64,000 bases of DNA from CAZDWZ01 sp964509425 (GTDB lineage Bacteria; Bdellovibrionota_C; UBA2361; SZUA-149; CAZDWZ01): positions 102,025-166,024 of the forward strand of contig CAZDWZ010000010.1 of NCBI GenBank assembly GCA_964509425.1, read 5' to 3'. Below the pieces are notes generated by a model. It was not told the origin of the DNA and did no database searches. It saw only the letters and a list, made by a program, of their open reading frames with translations. Made by a program: the position numbers and the translations under genes. Positions 62,254 through 64,000 of this stretch are shown one piece after another. Positions within the stretch are counted from its first letter, which is position 1; each line of letters starts with the position of its first letter.

Positions 62254-64000
62254 ATGATCCTTATCCGTTTCGCCTTCCGCCGATTGCGATTTATCCTTCT
62301 CTTCGCGATTCTTATTCTCCGGAGTGAAGCTGCTTTAGCGCAGGCGCCCGATTTCGTTTTTGTTGGGAACCATGTTGCGAATGGTATTCCAGGTACTTCC
62401 GGGGTGATCACTACTTTATCCGACTCGGGCAGCGGGCCGTACAGTCGTTGCACGCTCTCGGAGAGCAGCACTGCGGTGGCGGGCGGCAGCACCCTTACTT
62501 TGGACACCTTTCTCGGGATGACACGAAGCTCCGGGAGTGGAGTGTGTGAAGTTTCCGCCGGATATCAGTTTACCATCTGGGCCAAACATCCCGGAGACAT
62601 CACGCTTGAATCTACAGGTGGCGCTTCGTATTCGATTCTTGCGCCGAATGGGAGCAGCATTGGTTACAATGCAGTCCTCTGGACAGGAGGGCCGTTTAGC
62701 GCGACGCAGACGAGTGGGGGGATTGTCGAGTCGGGTGATTCGAGCGGGGCCGGTGAGAACCTTGTTAATCTTGCGTGCAATGGAACCTCGACGACTTTCG
62801 GTGCGTATCCGGGAGTTACTTACTACCGGGTAGCTCCGCCGAGTGGTTCGTACTCGGTTACTTCGGCGGTTCGTGTTGATGGTGGGCTAGGAACGGTTAC
62901 GACTGGAGGGAGTCAGGCGATTACCGCGACCTATGCAGCGACAGCTCCGGTGCCGGTCATTGACGACAGTCGGTGTGCTGAAGGCGTTGGTAGTTATACC
63001 ATTACCCAGAGTTCACACGATGATGACAGTCCGAATCCCTTTGCGTCCATTTGTGTGAAGACCTGGGCAGTCACCGGTCCGAGCAGCTACAGCAGTAGCT
63101 CGAACACCATAACTTCGCCGGTAAACGGAACCTATTCCGCTGATCTTACGGTTACGGATAATGAAGGGGCTACGGCGAATATTGTAAAGCCGATTCATTG
63201 CCGGAAGAACACCCCGAACAACCCGGGCACGACGCCGACCACAGGTGTTGTGCAAAGCCAGCAGTGCGGTGACAGCCCGGGGAACGGTGGATCAGCTCAG
63301 CCGAGTCCTTCTCAAACTTCCGGAGCCGGCAACTATCGCACGATGGCAGCGACCGCTTCGGTGACACCGGATTCAGGAAACGCATCCGTTCATGTTTCAA
63401 GCTCGAGTCAGGTCACACGAGGCGCCAGCATGGATCTCGATGTCTATGTGAACTCTCAGCAGACGCTCGGTTCCACCGGCTACTCGAACATGAGAAATGC
63501 GTACTATACGTATTCCATCGGGCTCTATAATTCCGGCGGCCTCACACATCTCATCGACGCGGACGGGAGCGCATACAAGGTCGGCGGCACGTGGGGCACG
63601 GTGACGACGAAGCCTGCGGGTTTCATGGGATCATTTCAGGCGCTCCCCGCCGGAGAGATGAAGCTGTACAACGCGGGGCCTCCGGGAGACATCTGGGAAG
63701 CGGGACATTGGAGTTACATCTTCGACGGATGGTTTAAGCTTCGGGAGATAAAAGATCCGAACGGAAACGTTCAGACGATTACGTGGGGCTCGGCTTCGGG
63801 TCAAAGGTATCCGGTTGAAGTTGAAGATGTGACCACGGGGAGAAAGCTCACTTTCTCTTACTCGCCTTCAGCCGCGAGCAATCCGTTTGAGATTCATAAA
63901 ATCACCGAGAGCAGCACGGGGAACTATACCGAGTTCGTTTACAATGCCGACGACAAGGTGATCGAAGTGCTCCGGAAGGACAGCTCGAACACTCTCATTG
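62254..64000 (+). CDS. Secreted RHS/YD-repeat-type protein, cut by window edge
   Basis: Reading frame from the ATG at 62254 stays open to the last base: 582 codons, no stop. GGAGAG precedes the ATG. The N-terminus is an export signal (RLRFILLFAILILRSEAALA, then QAPDF). Residues about 40-330 are Ser/Thr/Gly-rich beta-type modules with paired cysteines. From about residue 440 the text becomes RHS-like: GLTHLIDADGSAYKV, WSYIFDGWFKLREIKDPNGN, LTFSYSPSA, ITESSTGNYTEFVYNADDKV, the x-Y-D/N-A-x-x-x pattern of YD repeats. Family members are large polymorphic toxins or surface proteins; the toxin end, if any, is outside the window. Confidence 0.85.
   Translation, partial: MILIRFAFRRLRFILLFAILILRSEAALAQAPDFVFVGNHVANGIPGTSGVITTLSDSGSGPYSRCTLSESSTAVAGGSTLTLDTFLGMTRSSGSGVCEVSAGYQFTIWAKHPGDITLESTGGASYSILAPNGSSIGYNAVLWTGGPFSATQTSGGIVESGDSSGAGENLVNLACNGTSTTFGAYPGVTYYRVAPPSGSYSVTSAVRVDGGLGTVTTGGSQAITATYAATAPVPVIDDSRCAEGVGSYTITQSSHDDDSPNPFASICVKTWAVTGPSSYSSSSNTITSPVNGTYSADLTVTDNEGATANIVKPIHCRKNTPNNPGTTPTTGVVQSQQCGDSPGNGGSAQPSPSQTSGAGNYRTMAATASVTPDSGNASVHVSSSSQVTRGASMDLDVYVNSQQTLGSTGYSNMRNAYYTYSIGLYNSGGLTHLIDADGSAYKVGGTWGTVTTKPAGFMGSFQALPAGEMKLYNAGPPGDIWEAGHWSYIFDGWFKLREIKDPNGNVQTITWGSASGQRYPVEVEDVTTGRKLTFSYSPSAASNPFEIHKITESSTGNYTEFVYNADDKVIEVLRKDSSNTLI

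Overview
The window is one piece of a bacterial chromosome close to the replication/segregation region. The conserved backbone is mnmE (1303-2712), mnmG (31239-33137), rsmG, a gene-free parS centromere-like array (40369-41794), parA, parB, and the F1Fo ATP synthase genes b', b, delta, alpha, gamma, beta, epsilon (55001-61663). This order (mnmG-rsmG-parA-parB, then atp genes with split b subunits and without a/c) is known from deltaproteobacterial and Bdellovibrio-like lineages. Many predicted signal peptides and one lipobox fit a diderm. I infer a deltaproteobacterium sensu lato or Bdellovibrionota-like organism; a finer placement cannot be made from this window.

Between mnmE and mnmG lies about 28.5 kb of accessory DNA: a large membrane protein with a soluble partner, small secreted proteins, an HTH-periplasmic-binding-protein fusion, an MFS and an AI-2E-type transporter, a translationally coupled DUF3592/arrestin-like/P-loop ATPase operon, and housekeeping dtd, purD and a lytic transglycosylase. 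Between rsmG and parA lies a second accessory block with a duplicated convergent gene pair: a ten-cysteine secreted protein on + facing a 239-residue membrane protein on -. Between parB and the ATP synthase genes lie a delta-60-repeat surface protein, an asparaginase-family enzyme, a peroxiredoxin pair and a degenerate Fic protein. The right edge cuts an RHS/YD-type secreted protein that starts at 62254 and stays open to the last base.

Two things give the window its character. First, at least a dozen short single genes (350-799, 3101-3643, 10831-11355, 12117-12293, 15264-15575, 19924-21432, 33947-34111, 35736-36455, 37024-37266, 38945-39664, 48091-48621, 49320-49562, 50086-50460; perhaps the MFS gene too) sit alone in long spacers, use more G/C-ending codons than the backbone, and mostly have a hairpin just outside the gene. 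They look like separately acquired one-gene units. Second, the spacers are full of inverted-repeat elements: CACAGAG-type hairpins (even inside the ATP synthase cluster), three very long TCTCAG/CTGAGA hairpins, a 151-bp tandem repeat with an internal hairpin, and eight perfect parS palindromes within 1.4 kb.

The best candidates for something undescribed are the duplicated secreted/membrane module (34522-39664), the parS array with two extended palindrome classes plus half-site iterons upstream of mnmG, and the DUF3592/arrestin-like/ATPase operon (23085-25890). All functions are read from sequence alone; no database search was run.
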